From Chitinophagaceae bacterium (GTDB taxonomy: Bacteria; Bacteroidota; Bacteroidia; Chitinophagales; Chitinophagaceae): a DNA stretch of 64,000 bases. The stretch spans positions 1-64,000 of the forward strand of contig JADJBP010000002.1 of NCBI GenBank assembly GCA_016703625.1, in the 5' to 3' direction. The number at the start of each line of letters is the position of its first letter. The stretch's first letter is position 1. Positions 1 through 9,038 of the stretch are shown one piece after another. The notes under the pieces were generated by a model. The model ran no database searches and had not been told where the DNA came from. It saw nothing but the letters and a program-made list of their open reading frames with translations. The translations under genes and the position numbers were made by a program.

Positions 1-729
1 TGAAGAAATGGTTATGGGTATTGCGAAAAAGTTGCTGCTACCTGTAAAAAGCTGGAGATCCCATATATTTTTAAGGCTTCTTACCGCAAGGCAAACCGCA
101 CTTCTGCCAGTTCATTTACCGGTATTGGCGACCGGAATGCCCTGGAGCTGATAAAAAAAGTCGGTACCGCATTTTCGATCCCAACAACTACTGATATTCA
201 TACCGCGGAAGAAGCTGCCATGGCGGCTGAATACGTTGATATTTTACAGATCCCTGCCTTCCTTTGCCGGCAGACCGACCTGCTGGTTGCTGCAGCAAAA
301 ACCGGGAAGATCATTAATGTAAAAAAAGGGCAGTTCCTGAGCGGGCCTTCGATGAAATTTGCTGTTGAAAAAATAAATGCTGCAGGCAATGATAAAGTGG
401 GTTTGATCGAAAGAGGCAACAGTTTCGGCTACACCGACCTGGTAGTTGATTACCGCAACATCACCTGGATGAAGGAAATAAAAGTACCTGTGATCATGGA
501 TTGTACACATGCATTACAACAACCCAATCAATCCGGTGGTGTTACCGGCGGCAATCCCGAACTGATCGAAACCATTGCCAAAGCTGCTATTGCTACCGGC
601 GCAGATGGATTATTTATTGAAACGCACCCCAATCCTGCCGTAGCAAAAAGTGATGGCGCCAATATGCTTAGACTGGATCTGCTGGAAACGTTGTTGGAAA
701 AATTAGTGAGGTTGAGAAAAGCCTTATAA
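1..729 (+). CDS. kdsA: 3-deoxy-8-phosphooctulonate synthase, 5'-truncated by window
   Basis: KdsA condenses phosphoenolpyruvate with arabinose 5-phosphate to make KDO-8-phosphate for lipopolysaccharide, in the cytoplasm. About 235 of the usual 270-280 residues are visible; the N terminus lies left of the window. Recognisable family motifs are KASYRKANRTS, IPAFLCRQTDLL, KKGQFLSGP, IMDCTHALQQPN and LFIETHPNP, in the usual order along the TIM barrel. The frame breaks near position 26: bases 2-25 read EEMVMGIA in frame 2, and from about 27 the protein continues in frame 1 as KVAATCKKL. One missing G (GCGG read as GCG) explains it, so the frame-1 TGA at 1-3 is not a real stop. Identification is very safe; the frameshift is probably a sequence error. 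Confidence 0.95.
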
Positions 730-809
730 GGGCAGAAAAATCAAAATTCAAAATTCAAAAGAGGACCGGTACTTTCAGGTTTTTGATTTTTTACTTTTTA
801 CTTTTAACT
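730..809. other. AT-rich spacer between convergent kdsA and PspC-like gene
   Basis: This 80-base gap holds short near-repeats of the words AAAATTCAAAATTC and TTTTTACTTTTTAC. It has no recognisable gene. It is one of several spacers in the window built from a reiterated short AT-rich word. Confidence 0.4.
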
Positions 810-1031
810 TCACAGGTACTTCAACGGATTCCTCCTGGCATTAAGAATATAACGCTTGATGTTCATCCAAAAAGCAACAAAAAGATAAACAATTACCGGC
901 GAGCCAAATGTCATAAACGACATATAGATAAAATACTTACGGATGGTAGTTGTGGCAATGCCCATTTTTTCGCCAATGGCGGAACATACCCCAAATACAT
1001 GCCACTCAATAAAATGTTTAAAGCGATTCAT
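810..1031 (-). CDS. PspC-domain small membrane protein
   Basis: This 73-residue protein starts MNRFKHFIEWHVFGVCSAIG and has one hydrophobic stretch (about residues 33-55, FIYMSFMTFGSPVIVYLFVA) followed by a basic tail. The motif GVCSAIGEKMGIATTTIRK and the following membrane segment match the stand-alone PspC proteins common in Bacteroidota. In proteobacteria PspC takes part in the phage-shock membrane-stress response; the role of the short Bacteroidota form is not established. It is convergent with kdsA and divergent from aconitase. The family call is from recognition of sequence pattern and is fairly secure; the function is not. Confidence 0.7.
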   Translation of the reverse strand: MNRFKHFIEWHVFGVCSAIGEKMGIATTTIRKYFIYMSFMTFGSPVIVYLFVAFWMNIKRYILNARRNPLKYL

Positions 1032-1094
1032 CCTGCTAAATTAAACACAATTTCAACTAAAAACAAAGGCTTTAAAAAATGATCCGGTTTTCGT

Positions 1095-1213
1095 AATTTC
1101 GCAACTCATCAATCAGTTGATTCAATAATTAGCTGATTTGCTAATGAACCCGGTGCTATCAGCCCTTTTTTACTTATATATCCATTAGCAGATCAGCACA
1201 TTAGCGCATTATT
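1095..1213. repeat. Spacer word array (ATTAGC/GCTAAT type) upstream of aconitase
   Basis: The spacer before aconitase contains repeated, partly self-complementary words: ATCAGTTGATTCAATAATTA, GCTGATTTGCTAATGAA, then CCATTAGCAGATCAGCACAT and TTAGCGCATTA. The left and right halves can pair (GCTAAT with ATTAGC). No gene was seen. It could act as a transcription boundary or leader structure, but that is inference. Confidence 0.4.
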
Positions 1214-1224
1214 AAAATTTTACT

Positions 1225-3494
1225 ATGGCCTTCGACATTGACATGATCAAAAAGTTGTACAATAACTTTGGCAGCCGTATTGCTGCAGCCCGCCAGGCAA
1301 CCGGCAAACCGCTTACCTTAACCGAAAAAATATTATACGCCCATCTCTGGCAGGGAGATGCAACAACTGCATATGCAAGGGGTGAGGATTACGTAGAATT
1401 TGCACCCGACCGGGTAGCCATGCAGGATGCAACCGCCCAAATGGCCCTGTTACAATTTATGCAGGCCGGAAGAACAAAAGTTGCAGTTCCGTCAACAGTG
1501 CATTGCGATCACCTGATACAGGCTGAAGTGGGAGCTGTAGCTGACCTTTCAAAAGCAAAAACACAGAATAAAGAAGTTTATGATTTCCTGGCCTCTGTAT
1601 CCAATAAATACGGTATCGGTTTCTGGAAACCCGGCGCCGGTATCATTCACCAGGTGGTACTTGAACAATATGCTTTTCCCGGCGGGATGATGATCGGTAC
1701 CGACAGTCATACCGTAAATGCAGGAGGGCTGGGCATTATAGCCATTGGCGTTGGCGGTGCCGATGCCTGTGATGTGATGGCAGGCTTACCCTGGGAACTG
1801 AAATTCCCCAAACTGATCGGTGTAAAACTTACCGGTAAATTAAGTGGCTGGACCGCATCGAAAGATATTATTTTAAAAGTGGCCGGTATCCTTACCGTTA
1901 AAGGTGGTACCGGTGCCATACTCGAATATTTTGGCGATGGTGCTACCTCTTTATCCTGTACGGGAAAAGGAACCATCTGTAATATGGGTGCCGAGATCGG
2001 CGCTACCACTTCCATATTTGGATATGATGCCAAAATGGGGGAATATTTAAGAGGTACCGGCCGGGCCGAAGTAGCAGACGGCGCTGATGCCATAGCCGAA
2101 CACCTGACCGGTGATCCGGAAGTGTATATAAACCCTGAACAATATTTTGACCAGGTGATCGAGATCAATTTATCAGAACTGGAACCCCATATCAACGGGC
2201 CGTTTACGCCCGACCTGGGCCCATTTCAAAATTTGCCGATGCAGTAAAAGTGAATGGCTGGCCTGAAACCCTTGAAGTTGGATTGATAGGCAGTTTTACC
2301 AACTCATCCTACGAAGATATTACCCGTGCTGCTTCTGTTGCCAAACAGGCTACCGATAATGGTTTTAAAGCACGTGCAGAATTTACCATTACACCGGGCT
2401 CGGAGCAGGTAAGATATACCGTTGAAAGGGATGGATACCTGGATACCTTTGAAAAAATGGGCGGCGTGGTACTGGCAAATGCCTGCGGGCCCGGCATAGG
2501 ACAGTGGGCAAGGCATTCAACAGATCCAAACCGGAAAAACTCGATCGTTACTTCATATAACAGGAATTTCTCAAAAAGAAATGACGGTAATCCCAATACG
2601 CACGCCTTTGTGGCTTCTCCGGAAATAACTACCGCATTGGCCATTGCCGGATCATTGACATTTAACCCGCTTACGGATTACCTGACCAACGATAAAGGCG
2701 AAAAATTTAAACTGGAAGAACCATTGGGCATTGAAATGCCGCAAAAAGGTTTTGCGGTTGAAGACGCCGGTTTCCAGGCGCCGGCAGAAGACGGAACCAA
2801 GGTTGAAGTGCTTGTGTCACCAACATCCGACAGGCTTCAGATACTGGAACCCTTTAAAGCATGGGAAGGTACCGATCTGAAAGGTTTAAAACTCCTGATA
2901 AAAGCCAAGGGAAAATGTACCACCGATCATATTTCCATGGCCGGTCCCTGGTTGAAATTCCGCGGTCACCTTGATAATATCAGCAACAATATGCTGATAG
3001 GTGCACTCAATTTTTTCAATGAAAAAACGGATACCGTAAAAAACCAGCTCACCGGCGAATATGGTTCAGTACCCGCTGTACAAAGGGCTTACAAAGCAGC
3101 CGGTGTTGGCAGTATTGTGGTGGGCGATGAAAATTATGGCGAAGGATCTTCCAGGGAACATGCGGCTATGGAACCCCGGTTTTTAGGCGTACGTGCCGTG
3201 CTGGTAAAATCATTTGCCCGTATTCATGAAACCAACCTGAAAAAACAGGGTATGCTGGGTTTAACCTTTGCAGATAAGGAAGATTATAATAAGATCCTTG
3301 AAGACGACAGCATCGACATCATTGGTTTAACCGGCTTTACACCGGGCAAACAACTGCAGCTGGTATTAAACCATGCCGATGGAACCATTGATACCATCTA
3401 TGTGAACCACACCTATAATGAACAACAGATCGAATGGTTTAAGGCCGGCGCAGCACTGAATATCATCAGGGAAGGCGACAGGAATTTAGAATAG
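1225..3494 (+). CDS. acn: Aconitate hydratase, frameshifted, two cluster cysteines replaced
   Basis: Aconitase isomerises citrate to isocitrate in the TCA cycle with a [4Fe-4S] cluster. The two frames together give about 755 residues, the normal size of this single-chain family. Motifs seen: [65 protein letters not shown]. The first frame ends at 2247 and the second enters near 2217-2223, where DLATPISKF would be expected; 1 or 4 bases are missing, so the ATG at 2250 is internal. Odd: the first cluster Cys motif reads GSFTNS instead of GSCTNS (codon 2295-2297) and the CGPC pair reads CGPG (codon 2493-2495). Only one of the three iron-sulfur ligands remains. Each change needs one base. Either these are errors or the enzyme has no cluster. 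Confidence 0.93.
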
Positions 3495-3632
3495 AACATT
3501 TAAAAGTTTTCGGTTTAGTTTAGCATGCTCCCCAACTTCCCAGGTCTTGGGATTTTTTATTAACTTTTTATTGATAAAATAAATTTCAATGTTTAAACAT
3601 TAATTACTAACTTGCACTCAAAATTAAAAATC

Positions 3633-4166
3633 ATGGCAACCAAAACCTGGGCATTAGACCCCACACACAGTGAAGTACAATTCAAGATCAAACACCTTAT
3701 GATCACCAATGTAACAGGCAGTTTTGATATGTTTACCGTTTCGGCCCAAACCGAAGGTGAAGATTTCACAAAAGCGAAAGTCAGCTTCACGGCCGACGTG
3801 AATTCGATCAGTACAAACAACGAACAAAGAGACGGGCATTTGAAAAGCGCTGATTTTTTTGATGTTGAAAAATTTCCGCAGATCAGGTTTGAAGCCACAA
3901 AAACAGAAAATGTGGACAGTGACGGTTCGTACGATTTATATGGTGACCTTACCATCCGTGACATCACCAAAAATGTAAAATTATCCGTTGAGTTCGGAGG
4001 AGTGGTAAAAGATCCCTATGGCAATACCAAGGCTGGCTTTACCATCAACGGAAAAATAAACCGTAAGGATTTTGGCCTTACCTGGAGTGCGGTAACAGAA
4101 GCAGGTGGCGTGGTTGGGGATGAAGTAAGGATCGCTGCAGAAATACAATTGGTAGAGCAGGCATAA
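3633..4166 (+). CDS. YceI family lipid-binding-like protein
   Basis: This 177-residue protein is a YceI/lipocalin-like beta-barrel protein. The family binds polyisoprenoid or similar long lipids; its role here is unknown. The ATG at 3633 (MATKTWALDPTHSEVQFKIK) is preferred to a TTG at 3612 because family members begin with W.LDP.HS.V.F. Later hallmarks are DGHLKSADFFDVEKFP and GDLTIRDITKNVKL, and the last strand carries FGLTW. There is no signal peptide, so it would be cytoplasmic, as for many Bacteroidota members. It follows aconitase by about 140 bases with no shared operon evidence. The frame is intact. Confidence 0.9.
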   Translation: MATKTWALDPTHSEVQFKIKHLMITNVTGSFDMFTVSAQTEGEDFTKAKVSFTADVNSISTNNEQRDGHLKSADFFDVEKFPQIRFEATKTENVDSDGSYDLYGDLTIRDITKNVKLSVEFGGVVKDPYGNTKAGFTINGKINRKDFGLTWSAVTEAGGVVGDEVRIAAEIQLVEQA

Positions 4167-4255
4167 GGAAGTTGAGGGAAGTTTAGGGAAGATTAGGGAA
4201 GTTTAGGGAGGATTAGGTTGCACAACTGCTAAACCTTCTTAAACCTCCTAAACCT
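4167..4255. repeat. Tandem GGGAAG-TTTAG word array with inverted 3' half
   Basis: The spacer between the convergent YceI and SET genes begins with four near-copies of an 11-base word (GGGAAGTTTAG / GGGAAGATTAG). It ends with the complementary form (CTTCTTAAACCTCCTAAACC). The two halves can pair to a long imperfect hairpin around a short loop near 4218-4226. It could work as a bidirectional terminator for the two convergent genes; this is inferred from position and complementarity only. Confidence 0.5.
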
Positions 4256-4672
4256 TTAACCTCCCACCTCCATCTTAAACTTATCTACTTCATTCACATC
4301 AAACCAAACTTTCTTCCCATCATTCCAGTCGCCGTTGTAGTTAATGGTAAGTTCCTCGCCGTGCTCAACCACGCGGACTGTTTTGACCATGATGGAATCA
4401 TCTTCAAAATCCATAAAATATTCGCAGTTGCTTTTATAACTGTGATTATAGATGGGTATAAGTCCAAGCGCCATACAACAGGCATCCTTCAACTTCCCCC
4501 ACTCAAAAATATAATCGTGTAATAATGTTTTATCAAGATGTTCCCTGTCTGATTTCTGCATAACAATAACCGGGGCAATTTCAATAACCGTATTTGCAGG
4601 AATGCGTTCATGCGTGTAAACACCTCTCCCCTTTTTAGCTGTTTTTTCCACAAATAAATAAGGTTTCAGCAT
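4256..4672 (-). CDS. SET domain-containing protein
   Basis: This 138-residue protein consists of a compact SET domain. SET domains transfer methyl groups from S-adenosylmethionine to lysine side chains; the target of bacterial stand-alone members is usually unknown. Visible hallmarks are GRGVYTHERIPANTVIE near the N terminus, YNHSYKSNCEY (the NHS motif of the cofactor knot) and GEELTINYNGDW near the C terminus. The post-SET cysteine cluster is missing, which is normal for short bacterial forms. The gene is divergent from mgtE with a 69-base gap and convergent with the YceI gene. It could also be called a nuclear-protein SET homolog. No signal peptide, so cytoplasmic. Confidence 0.85.
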   Translation of the reverse strand: MLKPYLFVEKTAKKGRGVYTHERIPANTVIEIAPVIVMQKSDREHLDKTLLHDYIFEWGKLKDACCMALGLIPIYNHSYKSNCEYFMDFEDDSIMVKTVRVVEHGEELTINYNGDWNDGKKVWFDVNEVDKFKMEVGG

Positions 4673-4741
4673 AACATTCAGTTAATGATAAATGGGTTAA
4701 ATTGCGTCACTATTGTATTGCAATTTAACAACAAAGCGCCG

Positions 4742-6130
4742 ATGCAGTCAGATTTGGACGAAATATCATTACAACAGCAGTTCGAGGAACTGATCGCTGC
4801 TGAAGATAAACTGGCCATACAGGAATTTCTGAATGACCAGAACATCAGTGATGTGGCCAACCTCATTTACGAAAATGAGGAGTACGAATGCCAGATCATT
4901 TCCCAACTTTCCATTCACCGTGCATCCGGTGTTTTTAAGATCCTCGAATTATCAACCCAGAAAAGGATCATCAAAAATTTACCGGCAATTAAAACCACGG
5001 AATTACTGAATGAACTGCCGGCCGATGACCGTGTTGCTTTTTTGGAAGAATTGCCAACCAGTATTGTACGTGACCTCATCAAAACCCTGGACCCCGAAGA
5101 ACGCATCGTAACGCTGGAACTGCTGGGATATCCTGAAAACAGCATGGGCAGGATCATGACACCCGATTATGTTTATGTGTATGAAGAGAACACCGTAGCC
5201 GAAGTTTTTGAAACCATTCGCAAACATGCAAAAGGCAGTGAGACCATCGATGTTATTTATGTGATCAATGATAAAGGCGAACTGCTTGACCATATCAGGA
5301 TACGTGATTTTATCCTGGCCCGGCCCGAAACAAAAGTAAACGAGATCATGGACGGCCGTTTTATTGCTTTGAATGTAAACGACGACCAGGAAAGTGCCAG
5401 TGAAGTTTTTAAAATGAATAACCGGGTAGCATTACCCGTAATTGACAACAACAATATCCTGCTGGGCATTGTAACCATTGATGATATTCTGTGGGTAGCC
5501 GAAGAAGAGTTCAGTGAAGACATACAGAAGATCGGCGGTACCGAAGCGCTGGATCAGCCTTACCTGGATATGCCATTCTGGAAACTGATCGGTAAGCGTG
5601 CCCCTGGCTGATCATCCTGTTTGCCGGCGAATTATTAACCGCCAGCGCCATGAGTTTTTTTGAGGATGAGATCAAAAAGTGCTGTTTTGAATATGCTGGT
5701 ACCGTTGATCATTTCCAGCGGGGGCAATACCGGCAGCCAGGCATCCACACTTATCATTCAGGCCATGGCGAAAGCTGAAATAACCATTGCAGACTGGTTG
5801 ACCATTTTAAAAAGGGAAGTGAAAAGTGGTATCGTACTCGGTGGCATTCTTGGACTGGTTGGCTTTTTAAGAACCTATATGTGGAGTTATGTAGAACCCC
5901 ACCTGTATGGAACGCATACATTTTTACTGGCGATGGTAACCGGCATTTCTGTTTTAGGTGTTGTATTATGGGGTACACTTGCAGGTTCCATGTTACCCAT
6001 CTTTTTAAAACGAATGAAATTTGACCCTGCCACTTCCTCTGCACCGTTTGTAGCAACCCTGGTTGACGTTACCGGCATCATCATTTATTTTTCGGTGGCC
6101 TATTTATTTTTGAGTGGGGTTTTGTTGTAA
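4742..6130 (+). CDS. mgtE: Magnesium transporter MgtE (two frameshifts)
   Basis: MgtE is an inner-membrane Mg2+ channel gated by its own cytosolic domain. Reading through two breaks gives about 463 residues, the usual length. Order of domains: MgtE N-terminal helical repeat (about 30-135, with [18 protein letters not shown]), a CBS pair (about 140-265, with [10 protein letters not shown]) and the five-helix membrane domain, marked by [20 protein letters not shown] 4742 ([10 protein letters not shown]) is chosen over an in-frame ATG at 4685, which adds an unusual 19-residue leader. One C is missing in the C-run 5601-5604 (GKRAPW expected) and about two bases near 5680. Downstream, 6129-6160 can fold. 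The breaks are probably sequence errors. Confidence 0.9.
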
Positions 6131-6160
6131 CAGCAGACTGCTGTATACAGCTGTGCTGTT
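6129..6160 (+). terminator. Hairpin overlapping mgtE stop
   Basis: AACAGCA (6129-6135) can pair with TGCTGTT (6154-6160), and the inner CTGTATACAG is itself a palindrome. The stem begins at the mgtE stop codon. A clear T-run does not follow directly (TAAATCCTTTTAT), so termination is likely but weakly supported. Confidence 0.4.
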
Positions 6161-6241
6161 TAAATCCTTTTATATTTTTATATTTTGAGACACAGTCTCT
6201 AAACCAATGGATCCCCGTCAGAGACGAGGACCAGTCAGGAA

Positions 6242-6784
6242 TTATTGCATAGCTGCCGAAACACCCGACTTTGCACCATACTTCACCAGCTTTAATTTTG
6301 CTTTTTCTTTCATATAAGTAATAAGAAATAAATTATCATAATCATTATCAGGAATATCGCCATAAGGATAATCCGTTACTCCAAATTTCCTGATGATCTG
6401 CGGTATCGTATTGCTGTGTGCAATGATCAATATGGTTTTGCCAAAATCCCAATGTTCCATGATCGCATAGATGAGGTTATCGCATAAAGTATCTGCGGTA
6501 TAATGTACCGTATCAATTTTTAACCGGATGCGCATACTGTCGCCGGTATTTTGCGTACGGCGGTACTGGCTCACATATATTTTTTGTATCCCCTCATTTT
6601 GTAAAGTTCGCATCAGGTCGCCCGCCCTTTTATTGCCTTCCGGGGTTAAAAGTGGATCTTTGCCACTTAATTTTTCGGCATGCCGCACAATATATATCCG
6701 GGTTTCGCCCGCTTTGGCCTGTGCATACGGGTTGTTTTGAAATCCCATAAAACAGATAAAAATCAATAATAATTTCATACCCAT
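6242..6784 (-). CDS. Secreted histidine phosphatase (phosphoglycerate mutase-like)
   Basis: This 180-residue protein has an N-terminal signal peptide (MGMKLLLIFICFMGFQNNPYAQA) and a single histidine-phosphatase core. The catalytic RHAEK motif is at residues 34-38, a conserved Arg follows in YRRTQNTGD, and the second catalytic His lies in IIAHSNTI. These features place it in the branch 2H-phosphoesterase-like group related to SixA and phosphoglycerate mutase. The substrate is not predictable. It probably acts in the periplasm. The gene is convergent with mgtE and divergent from glmS. The start could also be the second Met (MKLLL). Confidence 0.8.
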   Translation of the reverse strand: MGMKLLLIFICFMGFQNNPYAQAKAGETRIYIVRHAEKLSGKDPLLTPEGNKRAGDLMRTLQNEGIQKIYVSQYRRTQNTGDSMRIRLKIDTVHYTADTLCDNLIYAIMEHWDFGKTILIIAHSNTIPQIIRKFGVTDYPYGDIPDNDYDNLFLITYMKEKAKLKLVKYGAKSGVSAAMQ

Positions 6785-6906
6785 TATTTTAAACAGGCAA
6801 ATTAGGTTAATACTATTAAAATACTCCCCCGGGTGCTACCCAAAAAATGCTCATTTGGGTACATTTTCATTAAATTGCGTTGATAAATTTTCCCGGCAAA
6901 GCTTTG

Positions 6907-6914
6907 TATTTTTG
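6907..6914 (+). promoter_or_regulatory. Possible Bacteroidota -7 promoter element for glmS
   Basis: TATTTTTG at 6907-6914 fits the Bacteroidota -7 consensus TAnnTTTG. It lies 70 bases before the glmS start in a 200-base divergent spacer. The best upstream TTG (6880-6882) is 24 bases away, a little more than the usual 19-21, so the full promoter is only tentative. Confidence 0.35.
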
Positions 6915-6984
6915 CAGGGATCAAAATAATTACAACAAAACTCCCCGATCTCAACCTAAGTGATTGGGGCTAAATCATCAATAT

Positions 6985-8820
6985 ATGTGCGGAATTGTAG
7001 GTTATACAGGCCCAAAAGAAGCTTACCCGATCGTTATTACCGGTTTAAAAAGGCTGGAATACCGGGGCTACGACAGTACCGGGGTTGCTTTGCTTAACGG
7101 CGGATTAAAAGTTTATAAAAAGAAAGGCCGTGTGGCAGAACTGGAAGATGCCATTGTAGGTAAAAACCTGCATTCCCATACCGGCATTGGCCATACCCGC
7201 TGGGCAACGCATGGCGAGCCGAGTGATGTCAATGCCCATCCACACACTTCGGCCAGCGGAAAACTGGCCATGATCCACAATGGCATCATTGAAAACTATG
7301 CCCAGCTAAAAAAAGAACTCACCAATAAAGGTTATACATTTTCCAGTGAAACAGATACCGAAGTTTTATTGAATTTTATTGAAGACATAAAAGAAAATAA
7401 CAAATGCGACCTGGAAGAAGCGGTACGGGTAGCATTGAAACGTGTAACCGGGGCTTATGTTATTTTATTGCTGGATGAAGAAAACCCCGATACGATCATT
7501 GCCGCCCGGAAAGGAAGCCCTTTGGTAATTGGCGTAGGTAAAGGAGAACATTTTTTGGGTTCCGATGCATCACCCATGCTGGAATACACCAAGGAAGTTG
7601 TATATGTAAATGATTACGAACTGGCCATTGTAAAGCCCAATGAACTGATCTTAAAAAACCTGGGCAATGAAAAAATTACGCCATTTGTAACCAAGCTGGA
7701 TATGGAACTGGCAGCCATTGAAAAAGGCGGGTACGATCATTTTATGCTGAAAGAGATCGTTGAACAGCCCAGCACCATACATGATTGTTTAAGGGGAAGG
7801 TTGGACGCAAATGCCGGCACCATTACCATGAGCGGGATCCAGGATAATATTGAACATTTTAAAAAAGCAAACCGCATCATCATGGTTGCCTGCGGTACCA
7901 GCTGGCATGCGGCGCTCCTGGCCGAATATATCATTGAAGAACTTTGCCGCATCCCGGTAGAAGTGGAATATGCTTCAGAATTCAGGTACCGCAACCCCAT
8001 CATCAACAAAGGGGATATCATCGTAGCCATTTCCCAAAGCGGCGAAACGGCAGATACACTGGTAGCCATTGAACGAGCCAAAGAAAACGGAGCGATCATA
8101 TTCGGTGTTGTAAATGTGGTGGGCTCTTCTATTGCCCGCATCAGTGATGGCGGTGCTTATACACATGCCGGCCCCGAGATCGGTGTAGCCTCAACCAAAG
8201 CATTTACCGGGCAGCTGGCCGTGTTAACCATGATGGCCCTTAAAATTGCAAAGGAAAAAGGAACCATCAGTAACGACCGTTATAAAAACCTGTTGCTGGA
8301 ACTGGAAGCCGTACCCGAAAAAGTGAGTGCCATCTTAAAAAATGCCGAAGACCTTAAAAAGATCGCTTTAAAATATAAAGGGGCATCCGATGCCTTATTT
8401 TTAGGCAGGGGATATAATTTCCCGATAGCTCTTGAAGGGGCGCTGAAATTAAAAGAGATCTCTTATATACATGCAGAAGGATATCCGGCTGCAGAAATGA
8501 AACATGGCCCAATTGCACTGGTGGATGAAAACCTGCCGGTTGTATTCATTGCCACTAAAGATTCATATCACGAGAAAATTGTGAGCAATATACAGGAAAT
8601 AAAAGCCCGTAAGGGTAAAGTAATTGCCATCATAACTGAAGGCGATGATGTGATACCCGGCATGGCTGATGATGTTTTTTATGTGCCTGCAGCAGATGAA
8701 ATTATTGCACCCATACTCAGCACCATTCCCATGCAGCTGTTAAGCTACTATGTTGGTATTGCCAAGGGTGTGGACGTTGATAAACCGCGCAACCTGGCGA
8801 AAAGTGTTACGGTGGAATAA
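6985..8820 (+). CDS. glmS: Glutamine-fructose-6-phosphate aminotransferase
   Basis: GlmS makes glucosamine 6-phosphate from fructose 6-phosphate and glutamine, the first step to UDP-GlcNAc for peptidoglycan and LPS. The protein has 611 residues, the normal length. ATG 6985 is certain because the catalytic Cys must follow the initiator Met (MCGIVGYTG); an in-frame TTG at 6964 is not used. The glutaminase half shows HTRWATHGEPS and SDVNAHPH. The synthase half has two SIS domains with SQSGETADT and EIGVASTKAFTGQ, and it ends with the family tail DKPRNLAKSVTVE. The frame is intact. No glmS ribozyme-like structure was recognised in the leader, as expected outside Firmicutes. Confidence 0.98.
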   Translation: MCGIVGYTGPKEAYPIVITGLKRLEYRGYDSTGVALLNGGLKVYKKKGRVAELEDAIVGKNLHSHTGIGHTRWATHGEPSDVNAHPHTSASGKLAMIHNGIIENYAQLKKELTNKGYTFSSETDTEVLLNFIEDIKENNKCDLEEAVRVALKRVTGAYVILLLDEENPDTIIAARKGSPLVIGVGKGEHFLGSDASPMLEYTKEVVYVNDYELAIVKPNELILKNLGNEKITPFVTKLDMELAAIEKGGYDHFMLKEIVEQPSTIHDCLRGRLDANAGTITMSGIQDNIEHFKKANRIIMVACGTSWHAALLAEYIIEELCRIPVEVEYASEFRYRNPIINKGDIIVAISQSGETADTLVAIERAKENGAIIFGVVNVVGSSIARISDGGAYTHAGPEIGVASTKAFTGQLAVLTMMALKIAKEKGTISNDRYKNLLLELEAVPEKVSAILKNAEDLKKIALKYKGASDALFLGRGYNFPIALEGALKLKEISYIHAEGYPAAEMKHGPIALVDENLPVVFIATKDSYHEKIVSNIQEIKARKGKVIAIITEGDDVIPGMADDVFYVPAADEIIAPILSTIPMQLLSYYVGIAKGVDVDKPRNLAKSVTVE

Positions 8821-8825
8821 ACCCC

Positions 8826-8861
8826 TCCGCCTGTCCTGAGCGATAGTCGAAGGGAAGGGGA
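8826..8861. repeat. Dispersed GAGC-nn-AGTCGAA repeat, copy after glmS
   Basis: The segment carries CCTGAGCGATAGTCGAAGG directly after the glmS stop. Its core is shared with copies at 14221-14271, 14331-14348, 14860-14880 and 33892-34010. The ends (CC..AGGG) are weakly self-complementary. It behaves as a small dispersed intergenic repeat. Confidence 0.55.
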
Positions 8862-9011
8862 ACTTTGGATTTCAATATTCATGGCTCTTTGCTGCAATGC
8901 GGAAATTAAGTTATAAGTTTAAAAAAATACAATCGATAGCTAAGAAACTTTGAAGTTTAATATTCAAAACTCTTTCCTATTTTGCAATAACTTACTAAAT
9001 TAAAAACTCTT

Positions 9012-9035
9012 AAAAGCCCCTTTAGGGGTTTGGGC
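9012..9035. repeat. Palindromic CCCCTTTAGGGG element before DUF4954 gene
   Basis: AAGCCCCTTTAGGGGTTTGG lies immediately before the gene start; the core CCCC-TTTA-GGGG is a perfect short inverted repeat. Similar elements are scattered in many Bacteroidota genomes as short repeats. Because it sits 4 to 27 bases before the ATG it could also hide the ribosome-binding region. Confidence 0.4.
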
Positions 9036-9038
9036 ATT

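Noticed and set aside
1..3. Stop codon TGA at the very start of kdsA
   Set aside because: The protein upstream of about base 26 is in another frame (EEMVMGIA), so the TGA is out of frame and is not a real stop.
2250..3494. A separate aconitase-like gene starting at 2250
   Set aside because: It continues the same enzyme after a one-frame break; there is no separate start signal.
6785..6984. A glmS ribozyme or riboswitch in the leader
   Set aside because: No recognisable core was seen, and the glmS ribozyme is known from Firmicutes and relatives.
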